DNA of 64,000 bases from Romanomermis culicivorax (taxonomy: Eukaryota; Nematoda; Enoplea; Mermithida; Mermithidae): contig CAWUHX010000040.1 of assembly GCA_963922205.1 (NCBI GenBank), forward strand, positions 1,372,405 through 1,436,404, read 5' to 3'. The translations under genes and the position numbers were made by a program. Below are positions 34,986-47,039 of this stretch, piece after piece. Positions within the stretch are counted from its first letter, which is position 1. Each line of letters begins with the position of its first letter. The notes under the pieces are model-generated. The model was not told the origin of the DNA, did not search any database, and saw nothing but the letters and a program-made list of their open reading frames with translations.

Positions 34986-36934
34986 TTACTCTTTGGCGGT
35001 TAGCATATGCACTGAGGCCATAGTTGGCAACAGGTATGCATATATGGGCACCGGGAAAGAATATGGATTCTGGAAATCGATAATGTTGAGCAATGGAGAG
35101 TAGTAATGGAACTGGCTATTGGGTTCCAGGGTGTAGTTGGATTCATCAATGTTGATTTCTTCTATGGTGGTATCCATGTGAAAATCTTCGTCGAAGATGA
35201 TTGGGCGTAAGGTGAAGGGATTACAAAAGTAGGTGCTGGGGTAGTGGTCAAAAGTGGGCTTGCACTGGGGGATGCCATTCATCCAATCAGTGAGGCCGGA
35301 TTGGGGGTTGCCACCGGTGCAGTACCACATGCACTCGTAGAAAACCGTGCGTGTGGCCCGATCAAGTGATTGTGCATGCCTCACCAGCACGTGGTTGACA
35401 TAGGCATACTCTGTGGGAAGCATGGCGGAGCTAAAACCCCTGCTTACAGCATAAATGTTGTGAGGCGCCGAAACCATTAGCCATCTGCCTGTAAAAGACT
35501 AATGATGGTGTTAGGTAGGTAACGGTAATGGGAACCATGATAAGTTCGATCATGGGGGGTTGGTTGGGGGCGACACACTCAATCCAAACATCATCAACTT
35601 TGTGAGGAATCACCGGATCCTTTTCAAACTCAATGCGGTCCCAGATCGCCAATTTGTAAATGGGCAAATTGGGAAAGCCAAGTAGTTGGATGAGTGTGTG
35701 AGTCGGCTCTTCATGGCTGAGGTGACAGCTGCTTGAAGGCATTTAGGGTCATCATAAAGCGATTTGGGTTGAAGGGATGGGTCTTCATCATTGGATACCT
35801 CTGGCGATTTGTGCCATTCGTCCTTTTGTTTCTTTTTTTTCATTTTCGGCACTTTTGGGGTGGTGAGAACCTTTGGATGCATAGGATGTGTCAACGTTTT
35901 GATGTCGCGGAAACCCTTGGGTTGCGTACCTAAACAAAAAGACCAACCATGGTCCGACGATGTGCAATCATACGTAAAAAATTGGTATGCCCATAAAACC
36001 CCATCCAGCATGATCCCTGGTGAGGCGACTTGCAAAATTGTCGGATAGATTTTGTCAGCAGCATCTGTGGGTAGGGCGTCGTGAAGGGAGACATTATGGT
36101 ACGCGACTATGAATGTTTCAATTTCAATTTCAGCAGCTTTCAGTGGTCAATCTTGGCCCCTTCCAGGGAGTCGTGTGTGTACAGCCCTGGAGCGCCCTAA
36201 ACTTCTAGAACAAAGCAGTAGTGGCCAAAAGCGAAGAAGAGTAGAATTGGATAAAATGCGTCGGGGGTGGCATGAGCGAGGATGTCTGTTTGCGAAAACG
36301 ACAAATGGTGATTGTTGAAGGAGCATAATGCAGCCAGGAATTTGAGGGCGAGCCTCGAAACATAGAAAACCCACATGGCCGAGACTATTGCTTTGAGCAT
36401 GCATTTTTCCGGGATGAATCCAATCTTCCGAGCTAGCTCATAGAGCAGTGGGTAGATGGCCATATTTCGAATGACACAGTACACGTTGAAGTGAAAAGCT
36501 TTCATGATGGCGTCCTTATTCTTCTTTTGATGATCAGTATGGAATTGTGTACCATGGAGCATGTATATTCCCACCCAGTCCTCGGCTCCATAGAAAGAGA
36601 TTACAATGATGTGGTCACCGTCAATGAGGGAAAATTGCGCAGTCCAGTCTTCGGGGGTGGCCGTGAACAGTTCAAAGAGAAACACAGTGCCGTTTGGGAA
36701 CACGAGTTGAACATAGCTAGGGTAGCTAGATGCCATGGAGTCAGCTGGCATAGGGACGGTGAATTTGAAATGCTTCATATCCGCGGCCATGATGGATTCT
36801 GTGTCAAAATGAACCAAAGTAAAGCCCCCAGAGTTTGGTGTGGGCTGGGCTGCGATGGCCACCCCCAAACAACTGGGTGCAAGGAAGATCAGTGGGGGCA
36901 GTACGTTGGGGGGGGGGAGTGTACAAAGAGACAA
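34986..36934 (-). pseudogene. Unrecognised long ORF downstream of integrase, in three or four frames
   Basis: The pieces are 36934-36197 (245 codons; PMPADSMASSYPSYVQLVFP, EDWTAQFSLIDGDHIIVISF), 36035-35610 (a lysine-rich KVPKMKKKKQKDEWHKSP segment), 35742-35431 (LIQLLGFPNLPIYKLAIWDR) and 35477-34986 (LPTEYAYVNHVLVRHAQSLD, NPFTLRPIIFDEDFHMDTTI). Together they form one nearly continuous coding stretch of about 1.95 kb with few shifts. There is no zinc knuckle, protease, RT or DDE motif, and no clear signal peptide or single membrane anchor as expected of an envelope. The position after integrase is where env or extra ORFs lie in Ty3/gypsy elements. Function unknown. Confidence 0.5.
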
Positions 36935-37635
36935 ACCAGCAACCCTGGTTGGCAGTGCAGACCAGACGTTTAACCTCGTTTTTGTCGCAGCAAAAACTGA
37001 GGTGGTTTTGATGCAGCTGTTGTTGGCCCCATCCTACGTATTTTCATTTATGTTCAATGATTCTCCTTAGGGCACGGGCTAATCTGTTGGGGATGATGTA
37101 GATGGCATTGTCATTTTGCAAAGAAATTTGAAAGCGGCTAGAAAATGTGATTGTTTGGAGCAAAAGCCAAAATATAAATGAGCTAAGATAAGAGTAAAGC
37201 CACTGAAAGGTGGAGAAAGTGTAAAGTTAAGAAAATGTAAACTACATTAATAGAAAGCACTAAAACACCACTACGTTAATGGGAGCTAAAATCAACCTTT
37301 CCCCATTAGTCTTTTGGGAGCGAATACAGCCAGGGTCGGTTGGAAGTAAACTGAATGGCCACGCACAGAGCAGGACCTAAATTTAAAGGATATACTCCCT
37401 CCAAGGTGGAAATGTGGGTCTCCGGAGAATGTGGACGGTGATGGTGTAAAGTCAGTGTTGGTCTTTTGTTGGGAAAAAGTTAAACAGAAAGAGTGTAATC
37501 GAACTGATTACACTGAGTTTCCTAGTCGATGACTCATCAACACTGTTGCTATGATCTAAAGTAAACAAAAGAGTGGAAATTATGTACAATTCAGCATGAC
37601 TAGCACCATATCACCGATTAAATTTTGAATCAAAC
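36935..37635. other. Spacer between integrase and the unknown ORF
   Basis: No ORF of note. A C-rich run lies near 36911-36918. No LTR edge found, so the unknown ORF appears to belong to the same element as the integrase, or the LTR between them has been lost. Confidence 0.35.
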
Positions 37636-39199
37636 TATTTTTGTTGTGAAGTGTGAGACTCATGCGGACTGCGGGCTTGGAGTTCCAAGATGTCTTTGGC
37701 TGGTCGGGGGATGAACGGTTTTAAGCATAATGTGGAGACGTTTTGCGGTCAGCCAGGGGCATGGAGCGAGTCGATAGTGACGACATTTTCAGCCATGGGA
37801 GATGCGTCGGTGATGAGAAAAGGACCAATGAACTCAGGTTAAATTTTGTTCGCCTCCCCTGTGTTGGTCAGTAACACCAGGTGGTTAATGGTGAGGTCGT
37901 GTAGGTGTGCTTTTTGGTCAAAGTACACTTTGCTGATGATGGCAGCTATCTCCAGGTTGGTCTTGATTTTGTCATGCATCTTGAGTTGCCCTTGTGTGAG
38001 AATGCTCTGATACGCATTGTAGTTGAGGGGCAGGGTTAGTCGCAATTGTAATCAAAAGTTATGCACGGTTCATAGCCTCTTAATAGACTAAAGGGTGAGT
38101 GGCGTGTGGTCCTATGCCGTGTTGCCTTGTAGGCGAAAAGGGCATAGGGCAGGTAGCATTCCCAGTTGTCGGGATCATCGGCAGTGTATTTCTTGAGTTG
38201 GGTGATTAGGGTTTGATTGAAACACTCGATCTTTCCGTTGCATTGTGGATGGTAGGTGGTCATTTTGACTTTTCGGATCTTGAGGAGCTCACAAATATCT
38301 TGCATCAATTTCGATGTGAAACATCCACCTTGGTCGGGATTAAGGATGAGCGGGCTACCATGCATATGGACAACATTGTTCACAAAGCATTTGATAATGG
38401 TTGACACCTTTTGATCAGGGATGGAATGTGCCCAAACCCATTCGGTGAAATAGTCCTGGAAAACAATAACATATGGGCGTTTTTCATCTACTTGCCATAT
38501 GTTCACAATGTTGGTAACTAGGATTTCGAAAGGATCCATTGGTTGAATCAGCAACAGCAGTGGAGGTGGCCATATTCGCAGCGATGTCAACTGACAAATC
38601 TTGCATGACTTGATCCATTCACAGATGGCTTCTTCCATACGGGGCCACTTAAAATGAGCTTTGATGGCTGCCAGCCTGCAGCTAAATCCTTGGTGATTTA
38701 AAATTTTTGCGTCATGGAACTGGTGAAGTGTTTGATCAACCATGAATGGGGGGATGACTAATTGTCGGTTGTCTTTGATCTGGCGATACAGATGACCCTC
38801 TTGCCTAAAGAAAATTGGAGGATGTTTTGCAGTGTTGCTTGTTTGAAGGGAGGCCACGATTTTGGTGATGGCAGGATCGGCCGCTTGTGCTCGTTTGACT
38901 TCCTTTTGGGAGGCCATGGTTATGGCTTCAACTGGAGGTGGCGCATAGTCAGTGGCCAACAGCATCTGATCGAAGAGTGTGGGTTGACTGATGGGGTTCT
39001 TTGTCATTGCCGGAGTGATGGGGTTGACATCCACGTTGATTTGGTTGAGTGGTGGGGCTGCTGCTGGGAGTATATCAGGTACCCTCAGGTCAACATCCAA
39101 TAAAGCATCAGCAGGGTGGAAATTGGTACAGAAAATCTCGGCAGCTGAATCTTCCGTGCGTGGAATCGGTGGTTTCTGGTGGTCATCTTTTCTGGACAA
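37636..39199 (-). pseudogene. Ty3/gypsy integrase with a mutated first catalytic residue
   Basis: Frame 39199-38036 holds the end of RNase H, then a zinc-binding HHCC domain ([10 protein letters not shown] .. [11 protein letters not shown], about 38710-38580). Next comes the catalytic core: [11 protein letters not shown] (normally VxxDI, here Asn), [10 protein letters not shown] with its Asp, and [15 protein letters not shown] with its Glu. A frame break near 38040 leads to 38045-37839 and then a GPF-type C-terminal motif (PEFIGPFLITDAS, near 37810). The role would be insertion of the element's DNA. The Asp to Asn change and the breaks make it inactive. Confidence 0.85.
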
Positions 39200-40380
39200 G
39201 AAATCAGTGCAAGCATTGTCTTTACCTTTGAAGTATTTGACTTTGTAATCCTAATCTTGGAGATTGATGGCGAATCATTGGAGTCCTGAATTGCCATCTT
39301 TTTCGTCCTTGAGCCATTCTAGCAGCTTGTGATCGGTGCGAATGATAACCTTTTGACCATATACATAGTGAGGGTACATTCGAAAGCCATAGACAATGGC
39401 AAGGCACTCGCCTTCCATTGTACTGTATCATGTCAGTGCCAGTGCCGTTTTCCTGGTACAAGTTTCTCCGATGGCAGTCACACATGAGGGCTGTTTTGAT
39501 TCCTTCGAAAGCAGCTTTGTGTTCTTTGATGACGTTGTATTGGGCATCTTTTCATAAGAGTCCATACAATGGACTGGACAGGGTCGCCAACTTTGGGATA
39601 AATCGTTTGCATACTTTTTTCGGTTGGTGGGAACTCATACTCAGTGATGGCTTTGACTTTGTCCGGTGACTCCTTCCACATTAAGGAGATGTCCCAAAAA
39701 TTTGACTTGTGGCGGCAAGAATTCACATTTATTGGGCCGAAGCATGAGATTGGCTGCACGGAGAAAGTCAAAAATAATTTGCAAATGTTCTAAATGTTCT
39801 TCAAACGAATTCCAGAAAACGATAATATTGTCAATATAAACAAGGCAAATTTTCCAAATATATTGGCCAAGAATTCTTTCCATTAGGTGTTGGAATTCGG
39901 CCGGTGCATTCTTCAAACGCAATGGCAAAACTTTGAACCAGAACAAACCATCTTGGCAGATGAAGGTTGTTTTATCGCGGGAGTCAATGTTGATAGGTAC
40001 CTGTCAGTACCCAGCTTTGAAATCAAGCGAGGTGAAGAATTTTGCTTTGCCCATCACATCCAAATAATCGTCAGTGCACTGGATTGGAAATTTGTCACTT
40101 TTGAGCATAAGATCGTTTATTCTGCAGTAGTCGACACGAACCATCTTTTTCTTACCAGAAATAGTGGTGCAGCCCAGGGTGAGTGGGATGGTTCGATGAA
40201 ATCATTGTTGAGCATTTCTTGTATATGGCGGCGGACGATGGGTCTTTGCTCTATTGCGGTGCGGTAATAATGGCGGGATACTGGCTTCCCGGTGCCGGTG
40301 TCGATGCTGATGGTCAATTCGTTTTTGAATGTAGGTTTGTCACCAGGAAGGCTGAAGACATCGTGGTTTTGGCGTAGCAA
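39200..40380 (-). pseudogene. Ty3/gypsy reverse transcriptase and RNase H, broken
   Basis: The N-terminal part of RT lies at 40380-40117 ([20 protein letters not shown]). The palm follows at 39946-39641: LKNAPAEFQHLMERILG, then VYIDNIIVFW, where YIDN replaces the catalytic YxDD. NKCEFLPPQVKFLGHLLNVE is the usual thumb-proximal motif. Connection and RNase H pieces at 39771-39222 end in a frame reading [18 protein letters not shown], the normal end of RNase H leading into integrase. At least four frame changes and the Asp to Asn change in the YxDD box indicate an old copy. Confidence 0.85.
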
Positions 40381-40528
40381 TCAAAGGGCCTTTATTTTTT
40401 GAGCCATGGTGACATAGGTTTTGGCAGTCATTTTGTTTAAGGCAAAATCCAATTTTGGGCGATTGGTGTGGCATGGAAGTGATTTATTGAGGGCATGGTC
40501 TGTTAAATCACAGTCTGCGGTGGTGGTA

Positions 40529-41422
40529 TCAGTAGAAATCGGTAGTAATTTTGGAGTGTCCTAGGGCGTGTTTTTCCACTGCGATGAGTTGGTTAGGGCC
40601 CAGCTTGATGCTGTTCGATGTGTTGTTGGCAAGTAACAGCAGACATTTACTGTTGGTGATGTTGAGGATCGAGGTTTCCATTGGGAATTCTGCAGCGATG
40701 TTATTGGTGGTCAATGGTTGGACAATTACCCTGGGGATGGTAGCCGTAGTTGAAGGAAAAATGGTGCTGGTCAGCCACTGCTGGCAATGAGGGGAAATAG
40801 AAACGGATGCCTGAATGATGAGAAAAATAGGTTTGGCGAGCTGCGTAACCTCCAGCCGCCATGATGGTGGCTGGTGTGGACTAGGTTGCATTTGTTGTAC
40901 CGCTCTTTCGGCTTCGATTTCTTCAGTTTGGCTGAAAGTATCCAATTTATCATCATAAAAACTTACTCTCTCCATTTCGGGGATTTCTTCAAGAACATTG
41001 TCGTTCATGGTGTTCAGGAATAATTCTGTGTGCGGGTGAACCGATGTGATTACTTTGAGCAGTGGCTTGACATCCTGTATTTGGATATAGTTATCTTTGA
41101 AATTGAGAATCCCATGAATATCGGGATGCACTAAGAATTTGGTGCCGATGATACATTGATCATTATTGTCGTTGTCGAGAATTATGCATTTGATCATTTG
41201 TTCGCTGAATGCAGATTCCATGGTGACTAGGACTGGGCAGTGGGCGTTAACAATAGCGCCATCAGTGACTTTGATTTTGCCACATAGCAGGAGCTGAAGC
41301 GATTGTTTGTCACAAATGCGTTTAGCGAGGCCTGAGGACAACACGAAGCATTGGGCGCCAGTGTCAATAAGTGCGTGGGCATTGATGGTGCCAAATTTGA
41401 TGGGAATTTGGAAGGCTCCCAT
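40529..41422 (-). pseudogene. Ty3/gypsy aspartic protease and linker
   Basis: HALIDTGAQCFVLSSGLA near 41330-41380 is the catalytic site with an intact Asp-Thr-Gly, followed by QCIIGTKFLVHPDIHGIL near 41160-41100, the second hallmark. About 190 residues of acidic and Ser/Thr/Pro-rich linker lead towards RT at 40380. The frame itself is unbroken for 297 codons, the longest intact piece of this element besides integrase. The surrounding pol is broken, so it is listed as part of a dead element. Confidence 0.8.
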
Positions 41423-41473
41423 GGACGTGTATTTGCATACAAATGTCTTGGTTGATGGCGTTAGATTGTCGAT

Positions 41474-42300
41474 TTAGCAAATGGACGAGCCAATGTGGCA
41501 TGGGTCATGAGAAGGGTGGGTTGTCGCACTCCAGCATACAATTCCTGGGCTAATGATAGGCTCAGTGGAAGCTATTTCTTTAGAAGGTATAACCATGTTG
41601 GTGGCTGATGTGGATTGACTGCCGGTATGCACCTTGGAGTTAGTTGCCAGGGCTGCAGAAGTTGAGGGCAAAGCCAGGAGTGTGAGCCCAAGTTCTGAAG
41701 ATTGGGAACTGGCATGTGATGAGTCTGTAGGCGTGGTTACCTATGGGGTCCACGCCACATTATAGTGAATGTGCTGCTCCCATGGTGGTGTAAAATTGGC
41801 ATTCCGATAGACAGCCTAGGTATTCTGAACAAGATCATTAGGGCGAGAAAAAGAATTACCTTTGTGATAATAGTTGTGTGGACTGCGCAGGAGGGGTGGA
41901 CCCCTTTGGGGCGATGCTCCTGGGCGTGGTCTCCATTTGCCTTGTTGGTGGATATTGTTAGAGTTGGTCCAAAGTTCAAGTGTCAATGGCTGAGTGGCAT
42001 AAGATTGGCAGCCTGAATCCTGATGGTTATTCCGCTGGGCATTTTGCCGTTTTAGCCAAACACAATCTTCTGTGTGGTCCATACAGGATTTATGAGCATC
42101 ACACAAAAGACCTGTCGATTGATACTGCATAGGGTGCAGTCAGTCAGGGCTCGCCGACAAGTCACAACGGTTGATGTAGTTATCTCCTGGTTGAGATTGG
42201 TAGCCAGGAATTTGTTGGCATGCGTTGAATTGATATTCTTTGGGGCGTTGTCAGGATTGACGTTCTTCATGGTTGCCGTCCCAGCATTGGATCAGCTGTC
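41474..42300 (-). pseudogene. Gag nucleocapsid remnant upstream of the protease
   Basis: Frame 42130-41816 has CDAHKSCMDHTEDC (CX5CX2HX3C), a zinc-knuckle-like motif of the Ty3/gypsy type, then Arg/Gln/His/Asn-rich sequence. Frame 42270-42052 overlaps it in another phase. Gag upstream of 42300 is missing because the fragment of the second LTR family begins there. Confidence 0.5.
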
Positions 42301-42325
42301 CCAACATTGGATCAGCATTGGACAC

Positions 42326-42522
42326 GGGGAGGCGGGTTAATACGAAAAATATAACAACACTAATACAATGAGAGAGAACCCAATGCATGCCTGCTGATTT
42401 GCACTACAGTAAGACATCTCTCCATGGTCTGCATTACTCACTCGACTTTGTACCTGTGCACCTCTTTCAAAAAACGACAAATATGAGAATACTCTACAAA
42501 TGGGCAGAAATACACTACAACA
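42326..42522 (-). repeat. Fragment of the second LTR family (first about 200 bases)
   Basis: Matches 31640-31821 closely (CATGCCTG, TAAGACATCTCTC, GACAAATATGAGAATACTCT) and starts TGTTGTAGTG at 42522. It is joined directly to RNase H sequence on its right with no polypurine tract, and to gag of another element on its left. Both ends of the adjoining elements are therefore deletion or recombination joints. Confidence 0.7.
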
Positions 42523-44231
42523 GATGGAGGTAGCTGTCGGAAATGTCTCGAGGGAGAAGTTCTCAGAAGAGATTGAATTGACTTTCATAGGAGGCAGTTG
42601 TGGTAACTGTGAAAGCATGTCAGGGGTGACATTGTCCAACCCAGGCTTGTGTTGAATCTCTAAGTTGAACTCGGCTAGTCTAGCATGCCATCAATCAAAT
42701 TTGTGGGCTTTGCATTCACTGCTGGATTGCGCAAATATTGAAACAAGAGCTTGGTGATTGGTGATCAGCATTGACTTTTGGCCTGGCAAAAAGTTGGAAA
42801 AATGTTCACAAGCCCAAACACATCCTAGAGCTTCACATTCATTCGTGGCATAAACTCCTTCCTGGCTGGTAAGCATTTTGCTGGCAAACGCAATCAGCAC
42901 TAATCGTCCTCAAACAATCTGGGACAGTCAGGCACAGAGACCAATGTTGGATGTGTCAGTGGCCAAAATAGTAAGATGATTGGGATCAAATATTCCGAGA
43001 TGTAAATTGTTTATTAAGAGTGATTTCAACTTGTTGAGTGCCATCATACATTCATCGCTTCATTGGAATTTGATTTGCTCAAATGCATGGGTCCAATGCT
43101 GGAGCAGCTCTGCAAAGTTGACAAGATGCAGCAAAAATTCGCGGAGATAGCTAATAGATCCAATAAAACTGCCGATGTCAGTGATTGACACCAGGATTGG
43201 CACATTTCCGATAGCATTGAGGCTCTTTGGGTCGGGCTTGATGCAGGTGCTCAATATCAGATGTCTTAGGAATGGAACATCAGTGATGGCGAATTAAAAT
43301 TTGGAGAAGTTGAGATGAAAATCATTGTCACTGAGGTGTTGCAGCATGGCTCATAGTCATTCTTTATGTTGCATGGTCCTGGAACCATTCACCAATATGT
43401 CATCAAGGTAGCTGATGCACCCTTCACATCCCACAAGCATTTGGGAGATAAGGCATTGGAATGTGGATGTGGTGTCCATCAATCCCATTGGCGAGCATTT
43501 GTACTCGAACAAACCATAAGTCCTAATTGTCATAGTAAGTGGACGAGTCTCAGGCGCCAATGTGATGTGGAAATACCCTTCAACAAGTCAAGCTTGGTGA
43601 ACATCGTGGCTCCTTGCAACTGCCTGTACAAATTGTTGATCCATGGTAGTGGATGGCGTTCTGGAACAACAAGGTTATTAAGAGGTCAGAAATCCGTCCT
43701 AATTTGAATTCTGCCATCAGACTTTGGAACCATAATGAGGTTGAGGGCCCATGCACTATACATTGTAATTTATTCCCAAATGTCATCAGTGACCAATTGT
43801 TGGACCTCTTTCTCTACAACCACACTGCAAACAATCAGCACTTGTCTTAATGGTCGGGCTAGGGGGAGGGCATCATCCATAAGCATATTGCGATGCTCAA
43901 AATCTCCAAACCTTAATATGCCATCAGCTGTGAGTTTCCAGAAGTGGCAGGCAATATCCCTGAGGTATTGGTGACTTGCGGCAGGTGTAGTTTGCATAGG
44001 CTGGACTGCAGCAGCTGGTGGCCTCAAATCAATGGGTTGGACAAAATTGATTTGTTGTGTGGATACAACCATGACCAATTGTAGTGCCTCAATCCTATTG
44101 GTACCCCAGGTTGCGACTCTGATAATATCTAGAAGAGGTAGAGTTACCTTAGCTCGACAACCATTGTATTCAATTGTCACGGTAAACTGTCCCCTAAGAC
44201 CAACAATTTTCATATAATTAAAGCTAAACAA
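42523..44231 (-). pseudogene. Second Ty3/gypsy pol: RT and RNase H with a YLDD box
   Basis: In order on minus: LTKLDLLKGYFHITLAPETR (near 43600-43545), GLFEYKCSPMGLMDTTSTFQ, GCISYLDDILVNG (near 43420-43380, catalytic YLDD intact), then RNase H pieces with ILATDTSNIGLCA, YATNECEALGCVWACEHFSN and AEFNLEIQHKPGLDNVTPDM (to about 42600). Several stops and frame changes interrupt it. It is clearly a different lineage from the RT at 39.6-40.4 kb. Integrase is absent: coding stops where the LTR fragment at 42522 begins. Confidence 0.8.
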
Positions 44232-45290
44232 TCAAGCATTCTATTTGCTCAGCCGTGCGCCAATCCATTTTGTGTAAAGCGAATGTGGTAACAATGAGGC
44301 TTGGACTCACAAATCAACAATACTAACTGGCATAGCTGTCTTTTCATTTCAGATGGATGACACGAAACGTACATTCATAGAAGGCAGCTACACTATGGGT
44401 AACAGTTCCTAAGTAGATTGTCTTGAGGGCTCTTCCCTCATGACTTGATAGATTTGACTTGCCTTGACATAACTCGAAATACTTTGCAAAATGTCCCATA
44501 CAACCACAATCATAACATGTCCTTTGCTTTGTGATCAGGTGATAAATATGTACGATGTGCCTAACTGCAGCCTCAGCAATGCTTTGACCTCGTAGGTGAT
44601 TGATGGTGCTTTGATCGATTCAGGCATTGATCTCAACCATGATTGAGGTATCTGTTGCTGTCACCACAACTATCATTGGGGACAGCATGGACATCTTTCG
44701 AATTCCCATGGATGGTGGCAGATGAACTTTTGGCACTTTTGGCAGCGTGCATGATGTTGACATAAACATCCAGTGTGGCAGCATGTGACAAAATCAACCA
44801 TTTCTGAGCATCCTGGGAATAGCAATTTTGGGTGAGCCTGTAGGTCACATCAGGGTTGGCCTTGAAGTTATTGTATTTACAATCCACTTGTAATATTTGT
44901 AGCTGACTAAGGAATTATGATGTTGATTCATTCCTGCGATGCTTGCACATTCGGAACCAGTAAAATGCGACAGGCTGCAGCATCAGCTGCCTGAACATCC
45001 GGACAATGGCATTGTAAAACTGGTCGTGCAGCATCGTCCAGATCTGTCCGATGGCTGGTGAATGATCAAACTGTCAGATAGTCTCCATTCCCAGATGCAT
45101 GTACACGATTAAGTTGCTTTCTGCATCCTTGAGTGTTTTGTTGATGGGGCCTTGGGCCTCAGTCAAGCCATACATGACGTCAAGTTGCTGCTTCCACATC
45201 GATAGGTGTCCGATTTTGGTGGACGGCTGCTCCCACAGTGGCTTAACTGGTGGGATCTGGATGGCCGCCATTTTTCCTTAAAATTGCCAA
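44232..45290 (-). pseudogene. Gag of the second Ty3/gypsy element
   Basis: Starts MAAIQIPPVKPLWEQPSTKI (45271) and continues with a capsid-like stretch (GHLSMWKQQLDVMYGLTEAQ; then 44887-44633, NPDVTYRLTQNCYSQDAQKW). A zinc knuckle TCYDCGCMGHFAKYFELC lies at about 44518-44465, of the CX2CX4HX4C type with the last Cys replaced by Phe. Stops and shifts interrupt it. Its relation to the YLDD pol is inferred from order and orientation. Confidence 0.7.
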
Positions 45291-45505
45291 AAATTCTGAA
45301 TTTCTTGTAAAATTTTGAAAAATCGTAAAATCGGCCTTTTGCAGACGTCTGAAGTCAAAATCGAGTCAAAATTCGAATCCGGCATCGAAATTTTACCGCT
45401 TTAAGTCTGGCATGTAGTGTAACATACCACTGTGGGTTAATTGTACCCCCGGAGGTATCCATCGACCTACTGTAGCTTTCCATCAATGAACCTTCCCCAC
45501 TAATT

Positions 45506-45800
45506 TGTTGTGTGGGTCAGTAAGTTTATCCACTACTGGCGGCCCATATATACAATGAAGTTGCTGAGGTATCCATTATGCTGGCCGATCAGTTAATTTA
45601 TTTGTATGTACAAGGATGGTAAAGAAAGGATGAAAAGAAAGGCAAAAGGAGATGAATAAATAGTTGGCCAAAGGCTCAACTATTTATACACAAAAAAGAT
45701 GCTCACATGAAATTCACATAGCCTGAGGTGAACGATAAATAACATACAAAAGTATATGGGCAAAATTTGCATGCCCAAAAACATGTGCACCTGCACCAGC
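45506..45800 (-). repeat. Truncated 5' LTR of the second LTR family
   Basis: Left edge TGTTGTGTGGGTCAGTAAG at 45506. Homologous to 25635-25920 (GCCCAACTATTTAT-like, TGCCCAAAAACATGTGCA). Similarity ends near 45800. It lies upstream of the gag at 45271, so it is the 5' LTR of the YLDD element. Confidence 0.7.
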
Positions 45801-46389
45801 ATGATTTGCACCTGCAAACACATCACATAAGTTAAATGCCATAAACTATGCATCTTCAGTGGGCCCTGCTAATTACACAGTTATAACAGTTGCCTGATTC
45901 CATCCATATTTTTAGGATCAATCTGACCAAAGGATGAATTATTGTACCGCATCTCTCAGCATGTTGGTTATCAGTTTGTGCATCCCGGCTTTGAAAACTG
46001 GGGTAAGTTCAATTAATAATTTTAATGTCCACTGGATGTAATACTTAGACTTGATACACATGCTTACTTTTTAGAAAAGTAAATTTTAATTGACTAAAAC
46101 AATGAAATTTTAGTATTTTCACCAAAATCAGTAATTTAATAAGAATCATAGTGGCTAGTATGTATATTATACAACTTTATCTTCTTTTTTTAATTGACTC
46201 ACCAAAAGTAACTTACTTCTATTGAGCAGAGTCTTGATACTCATGTTATTTTTCAAATGATGTTTTTGCATTATTTTAGTTGTTAATTACAGTGCCTGTT
46301 TGGCACATTTAACCATATAGAATCACAATTTCAGATCCATCAAAAGGTGTGTTTACTTGTGTCTGAAAAGAAAATTAAAATAGTGAACA
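45801..46389. other. No gene recognised
   Basis: AT-rich sequence between two LTR pieces. Nothing supported. Confidence 0.4.
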
Positions 46390-46720
46390 TGTTGTGCGGG
46401 TCAGTAGGTTTATCCTCTGCTGGGGGCCCACACAGAGAACATAGTAGTGCAGGTATCCAATATGCCAGCTGATTAACATAATTTATTCATAAAGAATAAG
46501 ATGGTGAATAAAGACAGAATAGAAAACCAATAGGACGAATGGGACAAATGAATAGTTGACCAAAGGCTCGACTATATATACAGGAAAAACAATGTGAACA
46601 TCAATTAACATATGTCCCCATTGACCAAAAATCCTGGGTGTAACCTGCATGCCTAAAGGCATGCACATGTCTTTGCATGATGTGCACATGCAAAGACATC
46701 AAAACACCTGTCCCAAACAA
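46390..46720 (-). repeat. Partial solo LTR of the second family
   Basis: Left edge TGTTGTGCGGGTCAGTAGG at 46390. Further matches to 45506-45800 include TTTATTCAT, AATAGTTG.CCAAAGGC and CATGCACATG. The right edge ACTACAACA was not found, so it is truncated or strongly diverged. Confidence 0.55.
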
Positions 46721-47039
46721 AAGAAAATTCACTTTTTCACAGTTTCTGATAATTGGAGCTATTGTTCTTTCTTTTTTTCTGTGTCTTTGCCCTTTGACTT
46801 CTTTCGAGCATTGTTCACAAGTTTTTATCCATGAAATAGATTGCTCAACAGAAACTTTCCCGAAGCTTTCCGTGGCACTGTAGTTTTGATATTTTTCATG
46901 ATTACTGTAAGTTGGCTATCTAAATATCCATAATTAGCTAGCCAGCTGCAAAGTAAGTTTCTCATAAAATCTGTTCCTTTATTCTTGCAATCTTTCGAAA
47001 CATGGGGGGTCAGTTACCACAGTTAGTAGTGCATTATGG

